47,330 bases of DNA, taken from positions 1-47,330 of the forward strand of contig JAJEDY010000055.1 in assembly GCA_022821275.1 (NCBI GenBank), given 5' to 3'. The notes below the pieces were generated by a model that saw nothing but the letters and a program-made list of their open reading frames with translations, was not told where the DNA came from and did no database searches. Of this stretch, positions 1-8,111 are shown piece after piece (positions within the stretch are counted from its first letter, which is position 1; every line of letters starts with the position of its first letter). The stretch comes from Candidatus Latescibacterota bacterium (lineage in GTDB: Bacteria > Latescibacterota > UBA2968). Made by a program: the position numbers and the translations under genes.

Positions 1-45
1 TAAAACTGTTTGGATCGCTTCGGCAATTTGAGGTATCTTATTCAT
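1..45 (-). CDS. Partial CDS: N-terminus of an unidentified protein
   Basis: Only the first 15 codons lie in the window (MNKIPQIAEAIQTVL); the reading frame runs off the left edge. An AGGAG ribosome-binding motif sits about ten bases upstream of the ATG, which supports a real start. The fragment is too short to identify. The product and length are unknown. Confidence 0.4.
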   Translation of the reverse strand, partial: MNKIPQIAEAIQTVL

Positions 46-136
46 GAGAGGCAACTCCTGTGAAGTTCATAACTGTCCACTTAACAGCATGATACTTCAC
101 GGTTTGCCTCTTCTCAACCCTTAACTTGATGCACAT

Positions 137-185
137 GGGGCAACCACGAAGGTTGCCCCTACAACAACGCCTGCCTCGCCCCTAC
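137..185. repeat. Two CCCCTAC-type hairpin repeats, downstream of the first PhyH gene
   Basis: At 137-162 GGGGCAACC and GGTTGCCCC pair around a five-base loop and are followed by TAC. At 173-185 is the right half of another copy (GCCTCGCCCCTAC), ending one base before the stop codon of the minus-strand gene. They belong to the hairpin family found throughout this window. The rest of 46-185 holds nothing else I can recognise. Confidence 0.7.
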
Positions 186-1085
186 CTAATCCGCTGCCTG
201 TTGCGCCCGCGTATTCTCCAGCCAAACCGAACCGTCCTCTTCGACCACCAGAAACATCTCATCGTTTGGCGGCGCAGAACACGGCCCGTACATCACCGCG
301 CGCTCCGCCATCGTCATCCCATCTACAACCTCGCCATCCCAAAAAACTTCGGGATGACAAACCGCATTCGACGGACCCTGTCGCGTCGCTGTGCGGGAAG
401 CGTACTTAAAAAGAATAGACCGGCGGTCGTGATCATTTTGCCACGGATGCGTCCCGTGGGATTGCGCGCCATCCATAAAAAACAGCACATCGCCGGCTCG
501 AATCCCCGGATTGGCAACCGTCCCCATATCCTCATCGCAATTGCGAACCCCAATCGGCATCCGAAACTTCGACTTATGAGAACCCGGCACCGCAGCAAAT
601 CCCCCTTTGCCCGCTGGACAATCCGTCAAATTCCACGTCACAGTAACCCCACCGCAATACATCTCGCCATTCTGGTGGTGATAAGCCACGTACTCCCGAT
701 GCGGCTCCCCCGCGCCGTGCATGACCAGCCCCGCCGTACCCTTCACCGCATTGTTAAATTGGGGACCGTGATCCAACCTGAAACCCTTCCCACACATCAC
801 ATTCAAATACTTCACAACAACCGGATGAGCCAGCAAATCGCGAACGGGATCGCAATACGGCCTGGGCAACTCCAACAAATTCATCCCGTGTACCCAGCGC
901 GAACCAGTCCCCCGCAAAAACGTAGAATCTGCTGCCCCGTGATTATCCTCACTCTGGTGAACAAAACCCGTGCCAATAACATAATCCAGCACATTGTTCA
1001 CCGCATCCAATTCTTCCTGCGACAGAACATCGCGCACCACCAGATGCCCCGTCACATCCCAGTAGTATCGCTCTTTGGCATCCAT
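186..1085 (-). CDS. Phytanoyl-CoA dioxygenase (PhyH)-like protein, tandem copy 1
   Basis: A 299-residue predicted Fe(II)/2-oxoglutarate oxygenase-fold protein. The C-terminal half has the PhyH landmarks: a conserved turn GGFAAVPGSHK, then GDVLFFMDGAQSHG with the likely distal iron-ligand His, then RRSILFKY with the likely 2-oxoglutarate-binding Arg. The proximal HxD motif is not obvious; all three tandem copies instead share 'HGxGEP' and 'YHxQNG' upstream. The start has AAGGAG at good spacing. The substrate is unknown. The gene is last of three same-strand paralogues and follows copy 2 after a 74-base gap containing a repeat hairpin. Small-molecule hydroxylation is the family expectation, not shown here. 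Confidence 0.85.
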   Translation of the reverse strand: MDAKERYYWDVTGHLVVRDVLSQEELDAVNNVLDYVIGTGFVHQSEDNHGAADSTFLRGTGSRWVHGMNLLELPRPYCDPVRDLLAHPVVVKYLNVMCGKGFRLDHGPQFNNAVKGTAGLVMHGAGEPHREYVAYHHQNGEMYCGGVTVTWNLTDCPAGKGGFAAVPGSHKSKFRMPIGVRNCDEDMGTVANPGIRAGDVLFFMDGAQSHGTHPWQNDHDRRSILFKYASRTATRQGPSNAVCHPEVFWDGEVVDGMTMAERAVMYGPCSAPPNDEMFLVVEEDGSVWLENTRAQQAAD

Positions 1086-1103
1086 TATTTGCTCCTTGTG
1101 AGC

Positions 1104-1159
1104 GGCGACCCAGTGGGACCGCCCCTACACATCTGCGTCATCTGCGTCATCTGCGGATT
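1104..1159. repeat. Intergenic hairpin plus CATCTGCG triplet repeat
   Basis: An imperfect hairpin of the CCCCTAC family (1104-1127) is followed by three tandem CATCTGCG-like units ending in GGATTT. This is the usual right end of the window's composite repeat. It abuts the stop codon of PhyH copy 2. Confidence 0.65.
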
Positions 1160-2038
1160 TCACTTCACCACCCGCGTTGTCTCGCCATCGGACGCCAGCA
1201 GGGGCAACTGGCCCCCGTGATGAACCCCGGGACCGTACAAAACAGCCTGTTGTTCTGGCGTCAACTCATCGACCCAATCGCCATAGCGTTCCTGGGGCGT
1301 AAAATACTTACCCACAGCGCGAGCCGCTGCGCGAGAAGCGTATTTATAAAGCACAGAACGCCGCTCGCCATCGCTGCGCCACGGCAGCGTACCATGCGTC
1401 ATCGTCTCGGCAAAAAACAGCACATCGCCCGCTTGCATCACAGGTTGATAGACCAGACCCATATCGTCCTCTACGGAACGCACCTCAGCGGGTGTCGGCT
1501 CCGCCGTCTTATGACTCCCCGGCACACAGGCAAAACCACCATCGCCCTCATTCACATCCGTCAACTGCCACGCCACAGTAATTCCCCGACAGAAAATCTT
1601 TCCATTCTGCTGGTGATACCACACCGACTGGCTAAACGGTTCGCCACCGCCGTGCAGTGTATGACCCTCAGCGCCCTTGTGCGCGCTAATCAACAGCGGA
1701 CCGTGATCCAGGCGAAAGCCCTTACCGCTAAACTCATTCAAACGACTCACCACAACCGGATGAACGAGCAACTTCCGAAACGGCTCGCGATAGGGTTCGG
1801 GCCAGCCCAGCATCCCCGAAAGCTCGCGCCGGCCCTCTTTACCCGTAAGCGCAGACGAACCCCGTGCCAGACCGCCATCTTCAATAGACCGCGTCCTGAT
1901 CTCATCCCCATAGTGATCAATCGCATCATTACACGCCTTGACCTCATCTGCAGATAATGCCCCCCGCACGACCAGATAGCCACGCAGGTCAAAAAAGTAC
2001 TTCTCCTCTTCACTCACTGTATAAAGGTTATTACCCAT
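1160..2038 (-). CDS. PhyH-like dioxygenase, tandem copy 2
   Basis: A 292-residue paralogue of the genes on either side. It shares HGGGEP, YHQQNG, WQLTD, GGFACVPGSHK, GDVLFFAETMTHG and RRSVLYKY. The distal His and Arg needed for iron and 2-oxoglutarate binding are present, while a classical HxD is not visible. Relative to copies 1 and 3 it has a different N-terminal segment and lacks the 'PHR' after HGxGE. A GAGGAG motif lies upstream of the ATG. It follows copy 3 by 23 bases and is probably co-transcribed with it. Substrate unknown. Confidence 0.85.
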   Translation of the reverse strand: MGNNLYTVSEEEKYFFDLRGYLVVRGALSADEVKACNDAIDHYGDEIRTRSIEDGGLARGSSALTGKEGRRELSGMLGWPEPYREPFRKLLVHPVVVSRLNEFSGKGFRLDHGPLLISAHKGAEGHTLHGGGEPFSQSVWYHQQNGKIFCRGITVAWQLTDVNEGDGGFACVPGSHKTAEPTPAEVRSVEDDMGLVYQPVMQAGDVLFFAETMTHGTLPWRSDGERRSVLYKYASRAAARAVGKYFTPQERYGDWVDELTPEQQAVLYGPGVHHGGQLPLLASDGETTRVVK

Positions 2039-2061
2039 GGTAAAACGCTCCTCTTCTTATA

Positions 2062-2919
2062 CTACGCCTCTATTTTCACACGCCCATCATCACAGACCTC
2101 CAGAGACGGCACGCGGCCCCTGTGATTGGAATAAGGACCATACATAACCGACAATTGCTCGGGCGTCATATCCTCGACAATTTCTCGATCCCAATAAATC
2201 TCCGGCGGCGACACCTCCTGAGAAGGACCGCTCCGCGCACATGTGCGAGCTGTGTATTTGAACAAAATGGACCGCCGCGTTGAATCCAACTTCCACGGCG
2301 TTGCACCGTGTGATTGCGCACTATCCATAAAAAAGACGACATCGCCAGCCTCCACCACCGGCTGCTTGATCAAGCCCATATCGTCATCTCCTGTACGCAC
2401 ACCATTTGGCATCGGAAACATCGCTTTATGGCTCGATGGCACACAGGCAAACCCACCCATCCCCTCCTTGCAATCGTGCAACTGCCACGCCACAGTCACA
2501 CCGCCAACCCACGGCTTGCCATTCTGATGGTGATATGCGACATACGGCCGATGCGGCTCGCCATTTCCGTGCATCGTATGGCCTGCCGTACCCTTATTGC
2601 TCACAATAAACATCGGACCGTGATCCAGACGAAACCCCGTGCCACACATCACATTGAGATACTGCACCAGTACCGGGTGTGCCAGCATCTCCCGGAAAGG
2701 TTCACAATCCGGTTTTGGAAATTCCAGAATACCGGGCAACATAGGACGTCCCGTACCGGCAAAAACAACCGAATCCCTCGCCGTGGAACCGCCAACCTGA
2801 ACCCGGTCCCAGTAGCGATCCACAATATCATTCGCCCGCGCAACCTCCTCTGTTGACAACACACCTTTCACGACGAGGTATCCCGTCAAATCCCAGAAAT
2901 ATCGCTCGCGCGCATCCAT
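2062..2919 (-). CDS. PhyH-like dioxygenase, tandem copy 3 (first in the run)
   Basis: A 285-residue paralogue, closer to copy 1 than to copy 2: both begin MDA.ERY.WD.TG.LVV and share 'GEPHR.YVAYHHQNG'. Fe/2OG landmarks are GGFACVPSSHK, GDVVFFMDSAQSHG and RRSILFKY. The start is supported by GAGGAG. It is the promoter-proximal gene of a likely three-gene unit reading leftward. Tandem duplication with divergence suggests related but distinct substrates; that is inference. Confidence 0.85.
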   Translation of the reverse strand: MDARERYFWDLTGYLVVKGVLSTEEVARANDIVDRYWDRVQVGGSTARDSVVFAGTGRPMLPGILEFPKPDCEPFREMLAHPVLVQYLNVMCGTGFRLDHGPMFIVSNKGTAGHTMHGNGEPHRPYVAYHHQNGKPWVGGVTVAWQLHDCKEGMGGFACVPSSHKAMFPMPNGVRTGDDDMGLIKQPVVEAGDVVFFMDSAQSHGATPWKLDSTRRSILFKYTARTCARSGPSQEVSPPEIYWDREIVEDMTPEQLSVMYGPYSNHRGRVPSLEVCDDGRVKIEA

Positions 2920-3030
2920 AAGGCATCTCCTCTTGAGACAGGTGAATATTTTTTAACATGAATATCAATGAACCTAAAATTTTCAAAAGTCAATTTTTTT
3001 CGACAGAGCGCGGAGAAGAAAATGGTTATT

Positions 3031-3900
3031 TCAAAACAAATCCATCTGCACAGGCTCCTCCTGGACCTGTTCTGCGGGCCAGGACGGCATCTCGCCGACA
3101 TCTATATCCCCAGACAACATCTGGTGAAAATGACGCGCCAACTGCGGTGCGTAAAAATCATCGGGAGCGTGCATAAACACAAAAGGCGTTCGCCCCTCGC
3201 GTATCCAATTGGCAACCACCGGCACCCACTCTTTAAGAAGCGGCAGATTCTTCTCAACCTCGGGATGCCCGACAAACCTCACAAAGGGAAAACGCCCCGT
3301 CGCAAGAAACCGCACGGGGACCTTTGGTTTTTTGCGCTGCGCTTCGCGCCCTGCAACATCATCCGACTGCGCACTGTGCAACCCCCGCGTATCAAACACC
3401 ACGCGATCCACCCCCTGGCTCTTGAGCACAGCATTCAACTCACTTTCTGCCTCGGCAAAAAACAAAAGATGCCGAATCTCCACAGCATAAGAAAACGTAT
3501 CGGGCAACGCGTCTAAAAACCGGTCCAACACCGGCAAATCGCGCGGTCCAAAAGAAGGAGGCAACTGCAAAAATGACGGACCCACCCGATCCTGTAACAC
3601 CGCGAGAACATCTACAAACGCAGCCGTCTCCAACTCGGCATCTCGCAACCGCTTACCGTGACTAATCGCGCGCGGAAACTTGAGCGCAAAGCGAAAACCC
3701 GGTGGCGTATCAGCCAACCAGCGCATCGCGGCCTTCTCCGATGGCAAACCGTAAAACGTGGTATTGCCCTCCACGGTATTAAACACAGACGCGTACTGGC
3801 TCAAAAAATCTTTTTGCACAACATCGGGCGCAAACAACTCGCCCACCCACGCTTTATTGCCCCAAATCGGACAGCCCAAAAAATATCGTTTGATGCTCAT
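3031..3900 (-). CDS. DUF72 (YecE-like) protein
   Basis: A 289-residue protein with the DUF72 pattern: N-terminal FLGCPIWG..W.G, the central 'FNTVEGNTTFYGLPS', 'GFRFALKFPRAISH', and 'VGPSFLQLPPSFG' before a C-terminal barrel half. The family has a TIM-barrel fold and no firmly assigned reaction. The protein ends in MDLF with a TGA stop. It sits upstream of the PhyH run on the same strand with a gap of about 110 AT-rich bases, so a shared transcript is possible but not evident. Confidence 0.85.
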   Translation of the reverse strand: MSIKRYFLGCPIWGNKAWVGELFAPDVVQKDFLSQYASVFNTVEGNTTFYGLPSEKAAMRWLADTPPGFRFALKFPRAISHGKRLRDAELETAAFVDVLAVLQDRVGPSFLQLPPSFGPRDLPVLDRFLDALPDTFSYAVEIRHLLFFAEAESELNAVLKSQGVDRVVFDTRGLHSAQSDDVAGREAQRKKPKVPVRFLATGRFPFVRFVGHPEVEKNLPLLKEWVPVVANWIREGRTPFVFMHAPDDFYAPQLARHFHQMLSGDIDVGEMPSWPAEQVQEEPVQMDLF

Positions 3901-3920
3901 GGTAGATCCAAATCAGATTA

Positions 3921-3949
3921 TTGACTCTCGGACCAATAAACTGTATTTT
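3921..3949 (+). promoter_or_regulatory. Predicted sigma70-type promoter for the hicB-like gene
   Basis: TTGACT at 3921-3926 and TATTTT at 3944-3949 are separated by exactly 17 bases, 25 bases before the ATG of the HicB-like gene. Both hexamers are close to consensus. This is a sequence match only. Confidence 0.5.
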
Positions 3950-3973
3950 GACTAAAATGATAGGAACCCGACA

Positions 3974-4219
3974 ATGCTTGATCTACCTTATTCCTTGATC
4001 ATTGAAGCCACAGAAGAGCCGGATTTTTTTGGCTTTTACTCTCCAGAACTGGAAGGTTTTACAGGTATTGGACATTCCATTGAAGATTGCATGTTCAAAG
4101 CAAAATGGGGAATGGAAGAACATGTTGAACTCTTGAAAGAACAGGGACTTCCGGTACCCAATAAAAACCCCAACCCGAATATCCTCATCCAAAACCAACA
4201 GGCACTTTCTACCGTATAG
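3974..4219 (+). CDS. HicB-like antitoxin-family protein, orphan
   Basis: An 81-residue protein with the HicB partial RNase-H-like fold signature: YSLIIEATEEPDFFGFYSPELEGFTGIG followed by 'S.EDC.FKAK.GMEEHVELLKEQG.PVP'. HicB proteins normally neutralise the HicA mRNA interferase encoded next door. No HicA-like double-stranded-RNA-binding-like reading frame is visible in the 73 bases upstream, and the next gene downstream is convergent. No C-terminal DNA-binding domain is evident. It may be a solitary antitoxin or may serve another role. It has its own predicted promoter. Confidence 0.7.
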   Translation: MLDLPYSLIIEATEEPDFFGFYSPELEGFTGIGHSIEDCMFKAKWGMEEHVELLKEQGLPVPNKNPNPNILIQNQQALSTV

Positions 4220-4220
4220 A

Positions 4221-5780
4221 TCACTTCTCTCCCACCCACAACCCCACAACACACGGCTGATCTTTATCCTCAAACGGATTGATCAAATCGGTATTAAACC
4301 CGCCCCAATCACTCGATTTTCTCATCTCTCCACTGCTGCGTTCACCCGTCAAAATCGCCATCCACTCCACAGCGATTGGCATCTCCCCACCCACAACGGA
4401 CAAATCGATACGCGTATCCCCGCCCTCGGGCAAATACACAAGATACGCATCCCCTGCCAGCGCCAGACAAAGACCCCGCTCCACATACTCATTATCCCCA
4501 ACCATCTGATTAAACGGCAAACCCGCCAAAAAATCCCGCAACTCCCGATACCTCATCCAACTCTCTGGTACCGGCTCAAACTTGATCAAATCCCACGACG
4601 TATTGTCAAAATAATAACACGGATACGCACCCGCCGCGTAAATCGCCCACGTCCACTTTAAAATATCATCCCATTCGGCAGTCGTGCGCCCGCGATACGT
4701 CTTGAGCTGCTCCTCAGCAAGCTCATACCCATATTCCACATTCACATACGGCGTACCCGAATTGCGCATCCTGCGAATCGCCTCCCGATTGTAGCGCGCA
4801 GCATCGGACAAATGCACCTGATCCGTCACAAAATCCGACTGGCGATCGGGTTCAGACAGCGTACCCGCGTTTCGGATCTCAACATCGTGCACCGTCAGCA
4901 AATGCCCATACGCATCTGCCTTGCGAATAATATCCATACGATCCAGAACATAATCGTGATCGCCCATCTCGCGATACAGATTCTTACTCTCCTTGCCCAC
5001 ATCCCAGATCACATTGCCAAAAGCCTGGTACCGCGCAACCGCATAGCGCCAGAACCGATCATCTGCTTCTGTCTCGCGCGCCGGCCAATTCACCTGCTTA
5101 TTTTGCACCTGCAACATCAGATGAACCACAATCCCCTTCCCGTGCAAATAGCGCATCAACCGGTCAAAATCGCGAAAAAAAACGATATTCATCCGCTCGT
5201 GATCCGGCGCATCATTCGTGCCCTCAAACAAATACATCTCCGGCGGCCCAAAAATATACTCCGGCAACACAGGGCGCGTATCGTCATTCGGTCGCGAACC
5301 AAAACCCGTATGGGCGTACAAATTCATCACAAAACAATTGAACCCCCGACTCGCAACCAGATCGACATGCCGATAACACCGCGCCGCATCAGCCTGATGA
5401 TAGCTAAACAACCAATCGCACTCAAAACCCAAATATAAAAACGGCGTACCATCAGACCAGGCAAACCGCTGTGGATATTTCGGATCAATACCCACCAGAC
5501 CATGCACATCAGCGTTCTCATTCCCCACGCACTGCAACTGCCACTCAGCCCCATCCAGGCCCGAAAGCTCAGACCGCGAACGCCCCGTCCAAACACCTTC
5601 TACACCCGGACTAAACCGGACAACCCACTTATCCCCATCAAAAAAACCGGGCAAATCTTCAACCGCCTCGCCCAGTTCGTGTGTAAAAGTCGCTGTCATT
5701 TCCACAGCAAACGGATTTTCATCACCTACATCCGCATACAACTCAAAATCGCACACCGCATATTGTTGCACTTCTAACAT
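4221..5780 (-). CDS. DUF5060 / apiosidase-like glycoside hydrolase
   Basis: A 519-residue protein. Residues 1 to about 100 look like the DUF5060 immunoglobulin-like domain (E..V..F.L...Y.NPF.V.M.A.F, with a 'F.DGD.WVVRFSP..EG.W' core). The rest is a (beta/alpha)8 barrel resembling the DUF4038/GH140 endo-apiosidase group, with 'F.W.DGTPFLYLG', 'F.CFVMNLYAH' and 'FGNVIWDVGKESKNLY', where a Glu is a candidate catalytic residue; a second candidate is in 'VNVEYGYE'. No signal peptide is seen, so a cytoplasmic or unusual location is possible. It is followed immediately by the convergent HicB-like gene, with only one base between the stops. Confidence 0.75.
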   Translation of the reverse strand: MLEVQQYAVCDFELYADVGDENPFAVEMTATFTHELGEAVEDLPGFFDGDKWVVRFSPGVEGVWTGRSRSELSGLDGAEWQLQCVGNENADVHGLVGIDPKYPQRFAWSDGTPFLYLGFECDWLFSYHQADAARCYRHVDLVASRGFNCFVMNLYAHTGFGSRPNDDTRPVLPEYIFGPPEMYLFEGTNDAPDHERMNIVFFRDFDRLMRYLHGKGIVVHLMLQVQNKQVNWPARETEADDRFWRYAVARYQAFGNVIWDVGKESKNLYREMGDHDYVLDRMDIIRKADAYGHLLTVHDVEIRNAGTLSEPDRQSDFVTDQVHLSDAARYNREAIRRMRNSGTPYVNVEYGYELAEEQLKTYRGRTTAEWDDILKWTWAIYAAGAYPCYYFDNTSWDLIKFEPVPESWMRYRELRDFLAGLPFNQMVGDNEYVERGLCLALAGDAYLVYLPEGGDTRIDLSVVGGEMPIAVEWMAILTGERSSGEMRKSSDWGGFNTDLINPFEDKDQPCVVGLWVGEK

Positions 5781-5796
5781 CGACCAGGTCCCCCGG

Positions 5797-5889
5797 TTAT
5801 TTATACGACTTAATCACATAATACAACAGCACACCCAGCACAATAACCACAACCCCCACCCAGATCAGTGCCCAAAATCGAACATCCAT
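5797..5889 (-). CDS. 30-residue single-span membrane mini-protein
   Basis: A short reading frame, MDVRFWALIWVGVVVIV then LGVLLYYVIKSYK, with a strong GGAGGA motif about eight bases before the ATG. Residues 6-26 form one uninterrupted hydrophobic span and the C-terminus is basic, predicting a membrane peptide with the tail in the cytoplasm. It fills the gap between the PhyH copy 4 gene and the glycoside hydrolase on the same strand and is probably co-transcribed with both. The function is unknown. It could be a small regulatory or accessory membrane protein. Confidence 0.6.
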   Translation of the reverse strand: MDVRFWALIWVGVVVIVLGVLLYYVIKSYK

Positions 5890-5907
5890 CTGGTAGTCCT
5901 CCGCCTG

Positions 5908-6717
5908 TTATTCACCATCCTCAATCGACACATCCCGCACATCATCTGTCCAATCGACCCAGATATCATCTCCCGGAGGTTCTTCCTGAAGCTGGGGCAT
6001 ATCGTTCAGCTTGAAATCGTACAACACCGCCTTTCGAATCTGCCGCGAATAATTGGCCGACGCCATATGCCCGATGCGGTGATGCCAAAAAACAATATCG
6101 CCGGGTTCGCCATGCGTCTGATATGAATTCTCATCACAAGATTGAAACGCTTCCCTATGCTTCTCCATCCGGGGCAATGGTTCCCTGAGATAGCGCGTCT
6201 GGTAATCGAAGAAAAACGTGCGATGGCTCTTAGGCCACACCGTAAAACCCCCGCCATCTTCGGGCACATGATCGATATAGCCCACCACTGCAAAATTGAA
6301 CGCATGGGCATCCACATGCAAATGACGCGGTTGGCGTTCCACATCGCCATAGGGCAACGTGCAATAAATACCGCGCACACCTGTCGGCTCGGGAAAATTC
6401 CCCTTGCCCAGCATCTGCTCTGCAGCACCCCACACAACCGGATTTTTTGCCAGCAACTCGATCATCCAGGGTTCTCTGCCCACCTTGCGGTATTGCCAGC
6501 GATAACCGCGCTTGTAATTGCTGCTATCCAGAGACTCCTCCTCCGGCTTAATGGGACCCACCCACGAATCCGGATCGTCTTTCTTCAGACTCGGCGGCGG
6601 ATCGTCCCACAGGCGTTCCCGCGCTCGGGCGCACAACTCGGGATCCAGAGCGCCCTTCTTCACCAGATAGCCCTCGCGTTTGAAAAAACGAATTTCGTCT
6701 TCCGTAAGCACAGACAT
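5908..6717 (-). CDS. PhyH-family dioxygenase, copy 4 (classical HxD motif)
   Basis: A 269-residue Fe(II)/2-oxoglutarate oxygenase-like protein. Unlike the three tandem copies it has a clear proximal motif, HVD in 'RHLHVDAHAF', then 'GGFTVWPKSHR', and 'GDIVFWHHRIGHMASANYSRQIRKAVLYDF' carrying the distal His and the 2OG Arg. AGGAGAG precedes the ATG. It lies upstream of the mini-protein and glycoside hydrolase genes on the same strand (18-base gap to the mini-protein), suggesting one unit. The substrate is unknown; a sugar- or lipid-derived compound is only a guess. Confidence 0.85.
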   Translation of the reverse strand: MSVLTEDEIRFFKREGYLVKKGALDPELCARARERLWDDPPPSLKKDDPDSWVGPIKPEEESLDSSNYKRGYRWQYRKVGREPWMIELLAKNPVVWGAAEQMLGKGNFPEPTGVRGIYCTLPYGDVERQPRHLHVDAHAFNFAVVGYIDHVPEDGGGFTVWPKSHRTFFFDYQTRYLREPLPRMEKHREAFQSCDENSYQTHGEPGDIVFWHHRIGHMASANYSRQIRKAVLYDFKLNDMPQLQEEPPGDDIWVDWTDDVRDVSIEDGE

Positions 6718-6806
6718 GACTCTCTCCTCTTTTATGCGATTGGTACTGTTTCACAATTATAGGCACTTACGCATCGGCAATAAAGTATAAAGTGAAGTGA
6801 TACAAC

Positions 6807-6835
6807 AAAAAACCCGGTCTTAAACTGAGACCGGG
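6807..6835 (-). terminator. Rho-independent terminator after the small coiled-coil gene
   Basis: An eight-base-pair stem (6813-6820 with 6828-6835, CCCGGTCT/AGACCGGG) with a seven-base loop. On the minus strand it is followed directly by six T residues. It lies about 50 bases beyond the stop of the minus-strand gene ending at 6885. Confidence 0.8.
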
Positions 6836-6884
6836 GGAGAAATTTCATATTTGTAGTGGCGCATTCGAGAAGCCCTTTCTCTGT

Positions 6885-7151
6885 TCAGGGCTTAGCAAAA
6901 GTCATAATGATTGAAACGGCTGTACCGACATTTGCAAGCAACACAACGACCAGCAGGCCAATAAGCCATCTGAAATTGCTGTTATTGCGAGTGTCCATGT
7001 TGGTCAACCGGATGTCCATGTTGGAAAAACCGTTGTCAACGCGGGTTTCAAGGCCAGTCAAGCGCGTGTTCATTTGTTCAGCAATTCCCTCGACGCGCGC
7101 CAGGCGGGCGTCCATTTCGGCCAGTTTGTCTTGTGGTGTCGGAATCTGCAT
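6885..7151 (-). CDS. Small coiled-coil/membrane protein, paralogue A
   Basis: An 88-residue protein. Residues 1-60 are heptad-rich (repeated 'L..LETRVDNGFSNMDIRLTNMD'), predicting a coiled coil. Residues 62-85 (WLIGLLVVVLLANVGTAVSIIM) form one membrane span near the C-terminus, so most of the protein should be on one face of the membrane. It begins MQIPTPQDKLAE, nearly identical to the second small protein at 44847-45077. It has its own terminator. The layout resembles the many short 'DUF1640/hemolysin XhlA-like' coiled-coil membrane proteins, but I do not assign a family. Confidence 0.7.
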   Translation of the reverse strand: MQIPTPQDKLAEMDARLARVEGIAEQMNTRLTGLETRVDNGFSNMDIRLTNMDTRNNSNFRWLIGLLVVVLLANVGTAVSIIMTFAKP

Positions 7152-7256
7152 GGGTTTCTTTCTTCGTGTGTGGTAGTCTATACTCCGTCTATGGAATTAT
7201 ACCAGACCTTTTAGATTTAGGCAAGTCCTATGGACTTTTTTTTGACGTAAAAATGC

Positions 7257-8111
7257 TCAGTTTTGCTTATCCAGATAAACCGTAATCTGTCCATCATTTT
7301 CATCCACGGTTGCGTTGGTGAATTGGGCGGTCAGACCAGAACCAGAAATATTCACCGCCCCATCGTCAGACACCACATCTAATGTATCAAGCCCCGCTAT
7401 CGTCAACCACAGAACGCCATCCATCAGCGGATGAGGACCAACCGCCACAGTCAGTGCCACAACATCATCCATCCTATCCGTCAACATCTCTACTTGACCA
7501 CGCTCGTGATGGATGTGAACGAACCGCGTGTGAAGCACACCCCCTTCTACAATCACGAGATTACTGGGATCCGTACCACTTACCCACAGTGGCTCCGTAT
7601 CAGGCGCTATGACAGACAAACGCATGCCCACCTGTGAATCAAACGCCCGTCTTTGTTCAGATCGCTGTGCAAGCAGGTCTTGCACATCTACTCTTGCAAC
7701 AGCTTCAAAATGCGCGATCTCCGATTCGGTAAATTCTCCACACTGCCTCCCGCTCTTTTCGAGAACGCCTGCGAGATACAAATCCAACGCCTGCGCATCA
7801 TCCGCTTCAAACGCCGTCTTCCAAATTGGCGCAAACGCATCGAGCAAAACCGCAAGTGCATGCCCTATCTCGTAGCAGCGTCCGCGCACCTCATTTGCAG
7901 CATACCCCTCCCGCGGCAAATCCACAACCCGCATCTCCCTGAAACCCTCGGGAACCTCCGAACACCGAAAAAGGTAAGTATCGTCACCGTCATAGAAAAC
8001 AAGAGGAATCGCGAGCGGATCAAAGCCCGGTCACAGTTCACCCTGTGCAACCAGACGCTCAATCTCACGCGCCAAATCTGACACATGACGCCTATCCTTG
8101 AGACCTGACAT
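7257..8111 (-). pseudogene. Unrecognised gene interrupted by an in-frame TGA
   Basis: Translation from the ATG at 8109-8111 gives 26 residues ending 'IERLVAQGEL', then TGA at 8031-8033, then in the same frame 'PGFDPLAIPLVFYDGDDTY' and a further 238 residues to the stop at 7257. The ATG overlaps the queF stop codon (TGATG), as expected for a coupled start, and the segment between the TGA and the first downstream ATG (7934) reads like coding sequence. So the true gene is about 284 residues with one nonsense codon, for example a TGG-to-TGA change. Alternatives are sequencing error, two polypeptides, or readthrough. TGA is an ordinary stop elsewhere in this window. No known domain is recognised; the C-terminal half is beta-rich in appearance. 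Confidence 0.65.

Noticed and set aside
126-1220. Long plus-strand reading frames opposite the PhyH genes
   Set aside because: They lie antisense to clearly conserved proteins, are very rich in Arg, His and Ile, and lack ribosome-binding motifs. The same applies to other long frames opposite acnA, dop, arc and the sulfatases.
3901-3973. Possible hicA partner upstream of the HicB-like gene
   Set aside because: Only 73 bases, occupied by a promoter match; no reading frame with HicA features.
7223-7243. AAGTCC/GGACTT hairpin followed by eight T
   Set aside because: The T-run is on the plus strand but no plus-strand gene precedes it, and the stem is only six pairs. Not called as a terminator.
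8031-8033. TGA as selenocysteine or tryptophan codon
   Set aside because: Many genes in the window end in TGA (for example 3031, 8473, 39346), and I saw no clear selenocysteine hairpin. A nonsense change or sequence error is simpler.
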